Source of the DNA: an uncultured Clostridia bacterium
GTDB taxonomy: Bacteria; Bacillota; Clostridia; Christensenellales; Aristaeellaceae
Reading direction: 5' to 3'
Assembly (NCBI GenBank): GCA_946407745.1
Contig: CAMJPQ010000025.1
Coordinates: 1 to 42,429, forward strand
Length of the DNA: 42,429 nucleotides
A program made the position numbers and the translations under genes. Within the stretch, counting starts at the first letter, position 1. The number at the start of each line of letters is the position of its first letter. Below, in pieces: positions 7,138 to 15,041 of the stretch. The notes below the pieces were generated by a model. The model searched no databases, was not told the DNA's origin, and worked only from the letters and a program-made list of their open reading frames with translations.

Positions 7138-8484
7138 CTACACTCCTTTGTGACTGCCGGAAAGCTTCTTCCCGGCAAAAGCCGTCCACCACTCATGCAG
7201 CTCTCTTTCGCTGCCTGTGAACAGGTTCGGCACAGTGCCGCCCGGCAGATGAATGCGAGACCTGCAGGCGGAGCAGCGTCCGCAGCGGGGCAGGCGCTGC
7301 CCAAAACTCGCTCCGATTGCCTGCGGAATGCACCTTGCCTGAAGTGCCGCCTTCAGCACCTTTTTCTGGTCCGTCCAGTCCCTGTAAAGGAAGAGACGCC
7401 GCAGAGGCTTCCCCTTCAGCTGAATCCTGTGCCTTGCGTAATACAGTCGGCTGCTGTTGAGCGCATCCTCACTGATCAGCAGCACACACTTGGAGGGTCG
7501 GCCGTCTCTTCCCGCCCGTCCGCTTTGCTGTGCCCAGTCTGTGATGGTATCCGGCAGGCTGTCGTGTACTACCCAGCGGATATCCGGGACATCTACCCCC
7601 ATGCCAAAGGCTGATGTTGCCACGAGTATTCGCGTACGTCCGCTGATGAAATCCTCCTGCATGCGCAGCCTGTCCCCGCGTTCCATTCCGGCGTGGTAGA
7701 CGCCGACAGCCTCTGCGGGCAGCGCTTTCATGAGCCATTTTCCCAGCTGCTCGCAGGCTTTCCTGGTGCGGCAGAAAACCACACCCTTTCCGCCCTGCTC
7801 TGCCTGGCTGAGGAGCCAGCCACGGCTGTCCAACACGGGGACCGCCTGGTAGATCAGGTTTTCCCGCAGCAGCGGAAGCGTGAGCACCGCAGGCCTCTTC
7901 ATTCCAAGATTCTGTATGATTCCCCTGCGCATTTTTCGGTCCGCGGTTGCGGTCATGGCGCATAGAACCGGTCGGTTCGGAAGGCTGTAGATAAACGCCG
8001 CGATCCTGTTATACGCCGGCCTGAAGTGTTCACCCCACTGCAGCACGCAGTGCGCCTCATCCACCACGACCATGGAAGGTGACAGTTCCTGGCAGATGCG
8101 CACAAAAGCCGGAGAAAGCAGGCGCTCCGGTGAAACGTAAAGCAGCTTCGCCGTGCCGCTGCGCAGAATTGCCATTGCCTCTGTCTGTTCCCACTCGGTC
8201 TGCAGGCTGTCCAGGCACAGCGCCGGTATTCCTTTTGCCTGCAGACTGCTGGCCTGGTCGCGCATCAGTGAAATCAGCGGGGAAACGACGAGTGTGATCC
8301 GCTCCATCAAAACCGCCGGCAGCTGATAGCACAGGGACTTTCCCGCTCCGGTTGGAAACAGGCAAAAGAGATCGCGTCCCTGCAGCAGTGTCTCGACTGC
8401 TTTCTTTTGCCCGGGCCGAAAATCGCTCAGCCCGAAGACAGAGCTGAGCGTTCGCAGGCATTGCTGTTTGAGCAGCGGCTTCAT
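7138..8484 (-). CDS. RecQ-type ATP-dependent DNA helicase, short form
   Basis: A 448-residue superfamily 2 DNA helicase predicted to unwind DNA 3' to 5' in repair. Walker A is P-T-G-A-G-K-S (44-50), Walker B is V-V-D-E-A-H (140-145), followed by the RecQ aromatic-rich loop Q-W-G-E-H-F-R-P-A-Y. Motif VI is Q-S-G-R-A-G-R-D-G. After the helicase core comes the RecQ zinc subdomain with C-x16-C-x2-C-x2-C near residues 390-412. The winged-helix RQC and HRDC domains of full RecQ (about 600 residues) are missing, as in other short clostridial RecQ proteins. The ATG at 8484 shares one base with the TPM gene stop (TGATG), indicating coupled translation. Confidence 0.9.
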   Translation of the reverse strand: MKPLLKQQCLRTLSSVFGLSDFRPGQKKAVETLLQGRDLFCLFPTGAGKSLCYQLPAVLMERITLVVSPLISLMRDQASSLQAKGIPALCLDSLQTEWEQTEAMAILRSGTAKLLYVSPERLLSPAFVRICQELSPSMVVVDEAHCVLQWGEHFRPAYNRIAAFIYSLPNRPVLCAMTATADRKMRRGIIQNLGMKRPAVLTLPLLRENLIYQAVPVLDSRGWLLSQAEQGGKGVVFCRTRKACEQLGKWLMKALPAEAVGVYHAGMERGDRLRMQEDFISGRTRILVATSAFGMGVDVPDIRWVVHDSLPDTITDWAQQSGRAGRDGRPSKCVLLISEDALNSSRLYYARHRIQLKGKPLRRLFLYRDWTDQKKVLKAALQARCIPQAIGASFGQRLPRCGRCSACRSRIHLPGGTVPNLFTGSERELHEWWTAFAGKKLSGSHKGV

Positions 8485-9335
8485 CAGAAGTGGTGGCCTC
8501 CGCCGCCATGGCTCATCCCACCGGAGGAGATGTGCACGCCGCTGCCGCCGGAATGCCCGCCCGAATGGCCGCCACCACCGCCGCCGCCACTTTCGATGAT
8601 GCGCACACGTGAAACCTTCTGATGCGTGAATGTTCCTTCATTGATCAGCATGTTCATATGCGCGTTGGTGGATTTATTGTAGTGATAGGTGCCCCCGCTG
8701 AGCTGATACCGCCCCTTGACCACGAAGAACATGATGGCGGCAGCCGCCACGCCGGCCAGCAGCGCAAAGCCAAGCTCGCCGTTCGTCAGCTTGTTGTACA
8801 GGCCTGTCAGGCGCTGCCCTGTCACCTCGTCGTACCGGAAGGAACCCTCTTCGATGCCTCGGCTCAGATAGAATTCCAGTGCGCCCAGTTCACTGATCAT
8901 CGCCCTGCCGTAGCGGCCATAGCTGAGGTCGTCATCCGCGGAGGTAAGGATTCCGTCGATTCGCCGGTCCGTCAGGTAATCGATCATGACACCGGCAGTG
9001 GAAAGATAGTTAAACCTGTTGTTCATATCGACAATCAGCAGCACACCGGCCCTGTCCTCGCCGAGGCCGCAGCCGTGGTTCTCGTACCATGCGTCCGCAT
9101 AGCGCACCGTAACACTGTCATCTCCGTAGGAGGATGGCACGGCATTGGTTGTGAGCACCACTACGTCCATCTGATAGGTATCGCGGATGCGGCTGATCAT
9201 CTCTTCCATCTGGGCGATCTCATCTGCCGAATACAGGCCTGCCTCATCCACCACCGTGACGTCAAGAGCCAGGGCGCAATGCGCTGCCAGCAGAAGCAGC
9301 ATTGCAGCCAATACGGCGCTTATGCGCTTTACCAT
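8484..9335 (-). CDS. Secreted TPM-domain protein with Gly/His-rich tail
   Basis: A 283-residue protein with an N-terminal signal sequence (M-V-K-R-I-S-A-V-L-A-A-M-L-L-L-L-A-A), a TPM domain at about 25-160 (V-V-D-E-A-G-L-Y-S-A-D-E-I, D-V-V-V-L-T-T-N, and D-R-A-G-V-L-L-I-V-D-M), one transmembrane helix near 195-215 and a tail very rich in Gly, Ser and His. TPM domains belong to a family (TPM_phosphatase) named from plant thylakoid acid phosphatase, with roles in membrane protein maintenance; the bacterial role is poorly known. The start at 9335 is chosen because GGAGGT lies 8 bases upstream and a signal peptide follows; a longer frame from 9434 would add a meaningless leader. It overlaps the upstream zinc-ribbon gene by 7 bases. 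Confidence 0.85.
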   Translation of the reverse strand: MVKRISAVLAAMLLLLAAHCALALDVTVVDEAGLYSADEIAQMEEMISRIRDTYQMDVVVLTTNAVPSSYGDDSVTVRYADAWYENHGCGLGEDRAGVLLIVDMNNRFNYLSTAGVMIDYLTDRRIDGILTSADDDLSYGRYGRAMISELGALEFYLSRGIEEGSFRYDEVTGQRLTGLYNKLTNGELGFALLAGVAAAAIMFFVVKGRYQLSGGTYHYNKSTNAHMNMLINEGTFTHQKVSRVRIIESGGGGGGGHSGGHSGGSGVHISSGGMSHGGGGHHF

Positions 9336-10363
9336 AGCCACGCACCTCCCGCACACAGCAGCGCACAGACCGCGCCGCCAAGGGCCAGCGCTGCAAGCGC
9401 CAGTTTGCCGTAATCCACAGGCAGCTTGCCGCAAACCTTTCCGGTCTGTCCGTTCAGCATATAATAGAAGGGTTTCTCTTTTCCCTTTGCCTGGTAGGTC
9501 AGCACCCAGGCCGGCAGCAGCAGATAGCGCATTCTGGTACTGCGCACGCGGTAAGATGTGATCTTCCCCCGCAGTGAGTTATAGCCTTCCGGCTGCTGTA
9601 TCATATTCTGCGCCAGCTGTTCGGCCTCTGCCTCCATGTCCGCCTGAGGGCCGTCCTGTTCAATGTCGCGTTTTTCCGCGAGAAAGCCGCTCAGATAAGC
9701 GGAAGAAAAGTCCTTGACCTGATCCAGCTGATAGGGGTGTATGCCGTCGGTCAGCAATCGGTCTGCCTTGGACAGTGCCTTGCGAACCAGGTTTGAGAAG
9801 GTAAAGGAGGCTTCGCGGTGCACACTGAAATACCGTGTCGTAGTTACTTGGTCCCGCCCGCTGATGTGTGAGGACACCCTGGTACCCTCTCCGTCAAACA
9901 CCGCTTCACTGCCGATATCACCAAGCCAGTACGGGTAATAAACGCCGGAGAACATCTCTCTCTGCGCCTGCGAAAAGAACTTTTTGTCAATAAAACGATG
10001 CGAATTGAGATACTTGCTGAAGACTTCCTCTGCCTTCTGTCTGTCATAGACAAAGGGGATGACGCCGTCCGGCGCATACTCTCCGTCCAGCCGGTCTGAG
10101 AGGATGACCGGCGAATGGCAGTAGTAGCAATGTGTGGCTGCTGTCGTCTCTTCGGTGATGATTTCCGCTCCGCACATCTTGCAGTGATAGCCACGCATGT
10201 GCTGCACGGTTTGCTGCGGCGCCTGCGCAGTTGCCCCTGCAAGCGCCGCCATCTGCTTTTCATCGATAGTCGTCGCGCAGTACGGGCAAACCAGTGATTT
10301 TGCGCCTGGCTGGTATTCGAGGTAGGCGCCGCAGGAGGGACACTTGAAGGTTGAAGCGCCCAT
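9329..10363 (-). CDS. Zinc-ribbon membrane protein paired with the TPM protein
   Basis: A 344-residue protein with two zinc ribbons near the N-terminus: F-K-C-P-S-C-G-A with L-V-C-P-Y-C (residues 7-29), and H-C-K-M-C-G-A with H-C-Y-Y-C (residues 59-82). A long soluble part with aromatic patches (V-Y-Y-P-Y-W-L near 140) follows, and a C-terminal hydrophobic helix (about 320-342). This matches the TFIIB-type zinc-ribbon proteins that commonly neighbour TPM-domain genes in Firmicutes. Their function is not established. It is the first gene of the overlapping minus-strand set ending at 4616. The ribosome binding site (AAGGCGGTG) is moderate. I saw no clear promoter in the 80-base gap upstream. 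Confidence 0.8.
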   Translation of the reverse strand: MGASTFKCPSCGAYLEYQPGAKSLVCPYCATTIDEKQMAALAGATAQAPQQTVQHMRGYHCKMCGAEIITEETTAATHCYYCHSPVILSDRLDGEYAPDGVIPFVYDRQKAEEVFSKYLNSHRFIDKKFFSQAQREMFSGVYYPYWLGDIGSEAVFDGEGTRVSSHISGRDQVTTTRYFSVHREASFTFSNLVRKALSKADRLLTDGIHPYQLDQVKDFSSAYLSGFLAEKRDIEQDGPQADMEAEAEQLAQNMIQQPEGYNSLRGKITSYRVRSTRMRYLLLPAWVLTYQAKGKEKPFYYMLNGQTGKVCGKLPVDYGKLALAALALGGAVCALLCAGGAWLW

Positions 10364-10443
10364 GACGCGTTCACCGCCTTTCTGATGGGATTGTGTTATG
10401 CCTTGCCTGAAGGGCCTGTTTCACCGGGGATTGACTTGTGCGC

Positions 10444-11340
10444 TCACGCTTCCGGCTGAGCGGCAGGCTTTGAAACCGAAACGCCCAACTGCTCCAGGCA
10501 GGCCGGAATCTTTGCCGCCTCTTCCGGAGAGAGCGGCGGGTACTGTGGGTTCATCTCCTGAAGCGTATCCACCAGGATCTGCGAGGTCAGGTAACGTGTA
10601 TACCATTTAGTGTCCGCCGGCAGAACATACCACGGGCTGCGCGGCGTCGCGGTGGCGTTGATGGCGTCCTCGAATGCGGCGTCATACTCTGCCCAGGCCG
10701 CGCGCTCCTTCATGTCCGACGTGGAAAGCTTCCAGTACTTGTCTTCCCGCTCCATGCGTTCGAGAAAGCGCTGGCGCTGCTCGTCCTTGCTCACGTTGAG
10801 AAACAGTTTGACCATTCTCAGGCCATTCTCGTACAGATAGTCCTCCCAATGACGCAGCTGCTGGTAGCGCCGCTCGAAGAAATCGTCAGTCAGGCAGCGT
10901 TTGGCCAGCCGGTATCCCTGCTGCATATGGTGCACGCGCACAATCAGCACATCCTCATACTGAGAACGGTTGAAAACGCCGATTTTCCCTCTCGGCGGCA
11001 GGGCAGCGTTGATGCGCCACAGATAGTCGTGGCTCAGCTCTGTCGCGTTGGGCGATTTGAAGGAATGCACTTCCAGCGCAGCCGGATTCAGTCCTGAAAA
11101 CACTTTTTTGATCAGGCTGTCCTTCCCGGCCGCATCCCGGGCCTGGATCGCGATCACAAGTCCTTCTTCACCGGAAGCATACAGCTTTTCCTGCAGTTCG
11201 CAGGCCAGGGCTATGTTCTCGGCGGTTTTGCGAATCAGCTCCGCCTTCCTGTTCTTCTGTCCGCCCGCGTCTGTCGGCATATCAGGCAAAACCAGCTTTC
11301 TGTCTCCGTCAAAGCGGTATTCCTTCAGCAGTGAGGACAT
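10444..11340 (-). CDS. Polyphosphate kinase 2 family (PPK2)
   Basis: Transfers phosphate between polyphosphate and nucleotides in the cytoplasm, linking the polyphosphate store to the nucleotide pool. The 298 residues carry the P-loop-like A-R-D-A-A-G-K-D-S (about 67-75), F-N-R-S-Q-Y-E-D-V-L (123-132) and the lid region with R-H-W-E-D-Y-L. The family usually has G-R-D-A-A-G-K; here the first Gly is Ala. An ATG 12 codons upstream (11376) would begin within about 3 bases of the predicted transcription start and has no ribosome binding site. The ATG at 11340 is preceded by AGGGCGGGTGA, so I prefer it. Whether the enzyme acts on mono- or diphosphates cannot be told by eye. The gene seems monocistronic. 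Confidence 0.88.
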   Translation of the reverse strand: MSSLLKEYRFDGDRKLVLPDMPTDAGGQKNRKAELIRKTAENIALACELQEKLYASGEEGLVIAIQARDAAGKDSLIKKVFSGLNPAALEVHSFKSPNATELSHDYLWRINAALPPRGKIGVFNRSQYEDVLIVRVHHMQQGYRLAKRCLTDDFFERRYQQLRHWEDYLYENGLRMVKLFLNVSKDEQRQRFLERMEREDKYWKLSTSDMKERAAWAEYDAAFEDAINATATPRSPWYVLPADTKWYTRYLTSQILVDTLQEMNPQYPPLSPEEAAKIPACLEQLGVSVSKPAAQPEA

Positions 11341-11385
11341 GAGGCCGTCACCCGCCCTTTCATTGTTTTCAGTCATATTAAATTT

Positions 11386-11414
11386 ATTATATCGCTTCCC
11401 GGGCTGTCTTGCAA
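11386..11414 (-). promoter_or_regulatory. Sigma-A-type promoter of the PPK2 gene
   Basis: On the minus strand TTGCAA (11409-11414) and TATAAT (11386-11391) are spaced by 17 bases. Predicted initiation falls near 11379, which leaves no leader for the ATG at 11376 and supports the ATG at 11340. Confidence 0.75.
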
Positions 11415-11424
11415 TCCCTTTCCT

Positions 11425-12879
11425 TCACTGCGGAATTATCAGCTCTGTGTTTCTACCGCACCAGGCAAAGACATCCCTTGCAATGAAAGCCGCGGTATTT
11501 CCGCCGGCTGTGCCCTCGTCAAGGTCCTCCACCACAACGCACAGGGCCACCGGCACATCCTCCTGTGCGTTGAAGCCGATGAACCACCCATAGGTAATCG
11601 GCTCGCCCTTGGAGGTGGAATCCGCTGTGCCGGTTTTGCCGCAAATGTACATTGTGCTCACATCCGCCCGGCGTCCCGTTCCCTCTGCCACAACCTGCCG
11701 CATATAGTCCTTCAGCTTGGAGGCCAGTGTCTCGGTCATCACTGTGCGGTAGATGTTTTCTGTATAACTCAGCCTGCCGGTGCCGCCCGGGCTGACAACT
11801 GACCGCAGCAGTCTCGGCTCCATCATCACGCCTCTATTGGCTACAGCCGCGGCGATCATGCACATGTGCATGGGGGTGGCAGTCACGCTGCTTTGACCGA
11901 AGCCGCTGGCAGCCAGCGTGTACCGTGAATCCGCCTTTTCCGGGAAAGAGGAGTTCTCCACCACCAGGTCCCTGAAAAGAAAATTGTCATTAAAGCCGAA
12001 GGCGGCAGCTGCGCGCAGCATGTTTTCCTGCCCCGCATTGACAGCCAGTGTCGCGAACATCTTGTTGCAGGAATGGATGAACGCCTCCCTGAGATGAACC
12101 ACGCCGTGATGCTCTCCGCCATAATCACTGATCAGCTGTCCCCCGCCGAAATCCAGCACCGCCTCCGTACAGTCGATCCACTGTTCCTCCGCGTCCTCAA
12201 TGGATGAGAGCGCAGCCAGTGCCGTAACCACCTTGAAGGTGGAGCCCGGCGGATAAACCGACTGGGTGGCGCGGTTCCAGAAGGGCTGCCCTTCGTCCTG
12301 CTTTACAGCGCCGGTAATGGCCATCGGATCAAACTCCGGCAGGGAAATCTCGGCCAGCAGTTCCCCCGTTTTCCAGTTCATCACCACGCAGGCGCCCCGT
12401 TTGCCCATGGTATGCTCATAGCGGTCAAAGGCCTGCTGTGCCTCCACGCACAGCGGTGCGCAGACTGTGAGCGTCAGATCATCTCCCCGCCGCCTGTCCC
12501 CGCGTATCAGCGCCGCCAGCTGCTCCGGGAAGGATGTCTGAAAGCCGTACAGATAGCTTGTCTGGAAAGACTCGACACTGTTGCTGACTTGCCCCTGGCT
12601 GTCCCCGATCAGGTGCACCATGGCCTTCCGGGTTGTCTCGTCCGCGGGGTAGATTCGTTCGCCTTCTTCGTTTGTGGTGGCGAGCAGGACACCGTTCCTG
12701 TCCAGTATATTTCCGGCAGTCACATTCTCCTTCTGAGCGCGGACTCTCGGATTCCGGCTGGAGGAAAACCATCGGTTGCCATAGGTAATCACACTGTAGC
12801 CGCCATACAGCGCCAGCAGCAGAAACAACGAAAATATAAGCAGCGCCAGCAGTTTGAATTTCATACGCTGCCGTTTCAT
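11425..12879 (-). CDS. Class B penicillin-binding protein (PbpA/FtsI-like transpeptidase)
   Basis: A membrane-anchored D,D-transpeptidase that cross-links peptidoglycan. One N-terminal transmembrane helix (about 8-30) is followed by a short dimerisation-type region with I-L-D-R-N-G (57-62) and the transpeptidase domain. The catalytic motifs are S-T-F-K (213-216), S-C-N (270-272) and K-T-G-T (415-418). At 484 residues with no PASTA repeats it resembles the PbpA group found next to FtsW/RodA and FHA genes in Clostridia and Actinobacteria. It lies 13 bases downstream of the FtsW/RodA gene and is the last gene of the operon. It should work with that SEDS protein as a polymerase/cross-linker pair, in elongation, division or sporulation. 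Confidence 0.93.
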   Translation of the reverse strand: MKRQRMKFKLLALLIFSLFLLLALYGGYSVITYGNRWFSSSRNPRVRAQKENVTAGNILDRNGVLLATTNEEGERIYPADETTRKAMVHLIGDSQGQVSNSVESFQTSYLYGFQTSFPEQLAALIRGDRRRGDDLTLTVCAPLCVEAQQAFDRYEHTMGKRGACVVMNWKTGELLAEISLPEFDPMAITGAVKQDEGQPFWNRATQSVYPPGSTFKVVTALAALSSIEDAEEQWIDCTEAVLDFGGGQLISDYGGEHHGVVHLREAFIHSCNKMFATLAVNAGQENMLRAAAAFGFNDNFLFRDLVVENSSFPEKADSRYTLAASGFGQSSVTATPMHMCMIAAAVANRGVMMEPRLLRSVVSPGGTGRLSYTENIYRTVMTETLASKLKDYMRQVVAEGTGRRADVSTMYICGKTGTADSTSKGEPITYGWFIGFNAQEDVPVALCVVVEDLDEGTAGGNTAAFIARDVFAWCGRNTELIIPQ

Positions 12880-12892
12880 TCGCCTGTCCTCC

Positions 12893-14143
12893 TCATCCGA
12901 TTTCCCCGCCGTATTCGGCCAGCCGTGCGTCCTCCTGCAGATGCTCCTCGTTCAGGCTTGCCACGCCCTGTATCAGTCCAATCAGGCACATAGAGCTGAC
13001 CAGCGACGAACCGCCGTAGCTCACGAAGGGCATCGTCACCCCTGTCAGCGGAATCAGCTTCAGCACTCCGCCAATGATGACAAAGGTCTGCAGGCCCAGC
13101 ATCAGCGTGGCGCCCATGCACATGAGCCCGTGGAAGCCGGTGCGCGCAGCCATCGCTGTGGTTGCTCCGCGCCAAACGATTGCCACATACATGGCCAGCA
13201 CGCACAGGCCGAAGATCCAGCCGAATTGCTCGCAGATCACCGCGAAAATAAAGTCTGTATGATAAATGGGGATGGTCGTCGGCGAACCAAGCCCCAGCCC
13301 CACGCCGAACAGGCCGCCGCTTGCAATCGCCATCAGTCCCTGTACAATCTGATAGCCTGCGCGGTCATAATCTGCCCAGGGATTCAGCCAGATGGCCACG
13401 CGCTTTTTGACATGCGCAAACATCCGGTAGCCCAGTACCGCCGCACCCGCGCCTCCGCTCAGGCCAAGCAGCGTCAGCAGCCAGTTGCCGGACGAGGCAA
13501 AGTAGAGCAGCAGCGTCACGGCATAGTACAGAAGCGCTGTTCCGAGGTCCTTCTGTAGCATCAGAAGCCCCAGGCAGCCGACAGCAAAGATAAACCATGG
13601 AAAGAAGCGCCGCCGGCTCATATACCGGCTGACAATCACAATCAGGCTCAGCTTGACAAATTCGCTGGGCTGGAAAGAGACTGATCCGATATAGATCCAG
13701 TTCTTTGCGCCATTGATTTCCGATCCGAAAAGAAGCGGCAGCGCCAGCAGCGCCAGTGAAAACGGAATCAGCAGTGCCGCAGCCATCCGCCACTGTCGAA
13801 GGAGGCGCACTGCATAAATGCACGCCAGCATGGCAACCAGACCCACTCCGTAGTACATTGCCTGATGATAGGCAAGATCCGGATTGGTGTCGTACAGCAG
13901 CAGTATGCCGAGCGCGCAGAGGAAATTCGCCAGCGACAGCAGCAGCCGGTCCGCCGGGAAAAGATGCGGAAGAAGGCTCACCCCCAGCCAGATCATGGCC
14001 GGCACAGCCACGGCCAGCGCAAATCCCTGCCACGCATAGTCCTTCAGCGCCAGGAGCAGAAACGCCGTGGAGAAGAATAGCATCACTGCGCTGCACAGTG
14101 CGCGGCCTGCGCGCCGGGTCTGGTCAGCGGTAGAGGCTTTCAA
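12893..14143 (-). CDS. FtsW/RodA/SpoVE-family SEDS peptidoglycan polymerase
   Basis: A 416-residue integral membrane protein with about ten hydrophobic helices. SEDS proteins polymerise lipid II into glycan strands with a partner class B PBP. Family marks include G-A-K-N-W-I-Y-I-G and F-Q-P-S-E-F-V-K-L (about 145-165), L-Q-K-D-L-G-T-A (about 196-203), and near the C-terminus G-V-T-M-P-F-V-S-Y-G-G-S-S. The ATG overlaps the FHA gene stop by 4 bases (14140-14143), and the PBP gene follows 13 bases later. I cannot separate FtsW from RodA or SpoVE by eye. Confidence 0.93.
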   Translation of the reverse strand: MKASTADQTRRAGRALCSAVMLFFSTAFLLLALKDYAWQGFALAVAVPAMIWLGVSLLPHLFPADRLLLSLANFLCALGILLLYDTNPDLAYHQAMYYGVGLVAMLACIYAVRLLRQWRMAAALLIPFSLALLALPLLFGSEINGAKNWIYIGSVSFQPSEFVKLSLIVIVSRYMSRRRFFPWFIFAVGCLGLLMLQKDLGTALLYYAVTLLLYFASSGNWLLTLLGLSGGAGAAVLGYRMFAHVKKRVAIWLNPWADYDRAGYQIVQGLMAIASGGLFGVGLGLGSPTTIPIYHTDFIFAVICEQFGWIFGLCVLAMYVAIVWRGATTAMAARTGFHGLMCMGATLMLGLQTFVIIGGVLKLIPLTGVTMPFVSYGGSSLVSSMCLIGLIQGVASLNEEHLQEDARLAEYGGEIG

Positions 14144-14784
14144 CGCTGCTCACCTCCCTGCGGCGGCACAGGATACGCCCAGTAAGGCAGGCTGCCCGGT
14201 GCAGCATTTCCGTTTGGCGTCTGTACATTCCCGTTCTGCGGCGCGGCCAGTTCCCCGGCCGATGGAGGATCCGGCAGCTCAACGCTCATCAGCCGGGCGG
14301 ACCGTGGGACCTCCAGACCCTCAAAGAGGTAGAGTCTCAGCAGTGCATCTCCCGCCTGCAGAATGGAGCCGTGCGTTAGCAGCGGCGACTGCCGCCCGCT
14401 CCGATGTGTGAGCTCCACTCCGTCCACCGAGCAGGCGCAGCCTCGTCTCGGCTGCACGTGAAGGCCCTGACCATCCACATAGAAGAAATCCAGGTGACGC
14501 TTCCTGACTTCGCTGACGGGCAGCGCGATATCACAGGTGCGCACACTTCCCAGCACGCCCTCGCGCGGCACAGGCAGTTCCTCACCTTCTGCCAACTGTG
14601 GGCCTCCCGCCAGCACGCGGAACACGCCAATGTTGCCCGCATCAGGAAGGCGTTTGAGCCGCCTGTGCGTCTCCTTGCGGTCGCGGCGCAGCCAGTGAAA
14701 GGACCGCCACACAATCAGAACACCCAGCAAGGCGAACCAGTAGCGCATCCCCGTGGACAGAACCGAATAGATTTCACCTGGCAC
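14140..14784 (-). CDS. Membrane-anchored FHA-domain protein
   Basis: A 214-residue protein with one N-terminal transmembrane helix (about 12-27) and a cytoplasmic forkhead-associated domain at about 55-150. Such domains bind phosphothreonine. The expected pattern is present but loose: L-G-S-V-R-T-C-D-I-A-L, then V-R-K-R-H-L-D in place of S-R-x-H, and C-S-V-D-G-V-E-L in place of N-G. A Pro/Asn-rich tail follows. I chose the GTG at 14784 because GGAAGGAG lies 7 bases upstream and the promoter TATAAT (14822-14827) rules out the longer frame starting at 15006. It is the first gene of the FHA, SEDS, PBP operon. No Ser/Thr kinase or phosphatase gene is nearby. Confidence 0.8.
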   Translation of the reverse strand: MPGEIYSVLSTGMRYWFALLGVLIVWRSFHWLRRDRKETHRRLKRLPDAGNIGVFRVLAGGPQLAEGEELPVPREGVLGSVRTCDIALPVSEVRKRHLDFFYVDGQGLHVQPRRGCACSVDGVELTHRSGRQSPLLTHGSILQAGDALLRLYLFEGLEVPRSARLMSVELPDPPSAGELAAPQNGNVQTPNGNAAPGSLPYWAYPVPPQGGEQR

Positions 14785-14821
14785 AGCGGTTCTCCTTCCT
14801 TTGTGTTCTTCATTCAGCTGC

Positions 14822-14850
14822 ATTATATATGAAATGCCCGCATTTTGCAA
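14822..14850 (-). promoter_or_regulatory. Promoter of the FHA-SEDS-PBP operon
   Basis: On the minus strand TTGCAA (14845-14850) and TATAAT (14822-14827) are spaced by exactly 17 bases. The leader to the GTG start is about 30 bases. The same -35/-10/spacing combination precedes the PPK2 gene. Confidence 0.75.
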
Positions 14851-14987
14851 CGGTTCGCAAGCCGCGCGGGAGGCTGCCGTGCAATGAAGCAATGCGTTAC
14901 AGTTTTTCGACAGATGTGACAGAAGGTTAACATTTTTCTGAATTTGTCCGGCATCTGCCGTTTTGCGGTGACTTTTCAGGCTGAATG

Positions 14988-14996
14988 TGGTATACT
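14988..14996 (+). promoter_or_regulatory. Extended -10 promoter of the TPR lipoprotein gene
   Basis: TGGTATACT at 14988-14996 fits an extended -10 element (TGnTATACT). No well-placed -35 hexamer is visible. It is 46 bases upstream of the lipoprotein start and diverges from the FHA-operon promoter. Confidence 0.5.
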
Positions 14997-15041
14997 TTGT
15001 GAACATTCTACAGTGTACTGTAAGGATTGGAGGGTTTTCCT

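Noticed and set aside
14785-15006. Longer start for the FHA protein at 15006 or 14823
   Set aside because: A strong promoter (14822-14850) lies inside the extension, and neither start has a ribosome binding site, unlike the GTG at 14784.
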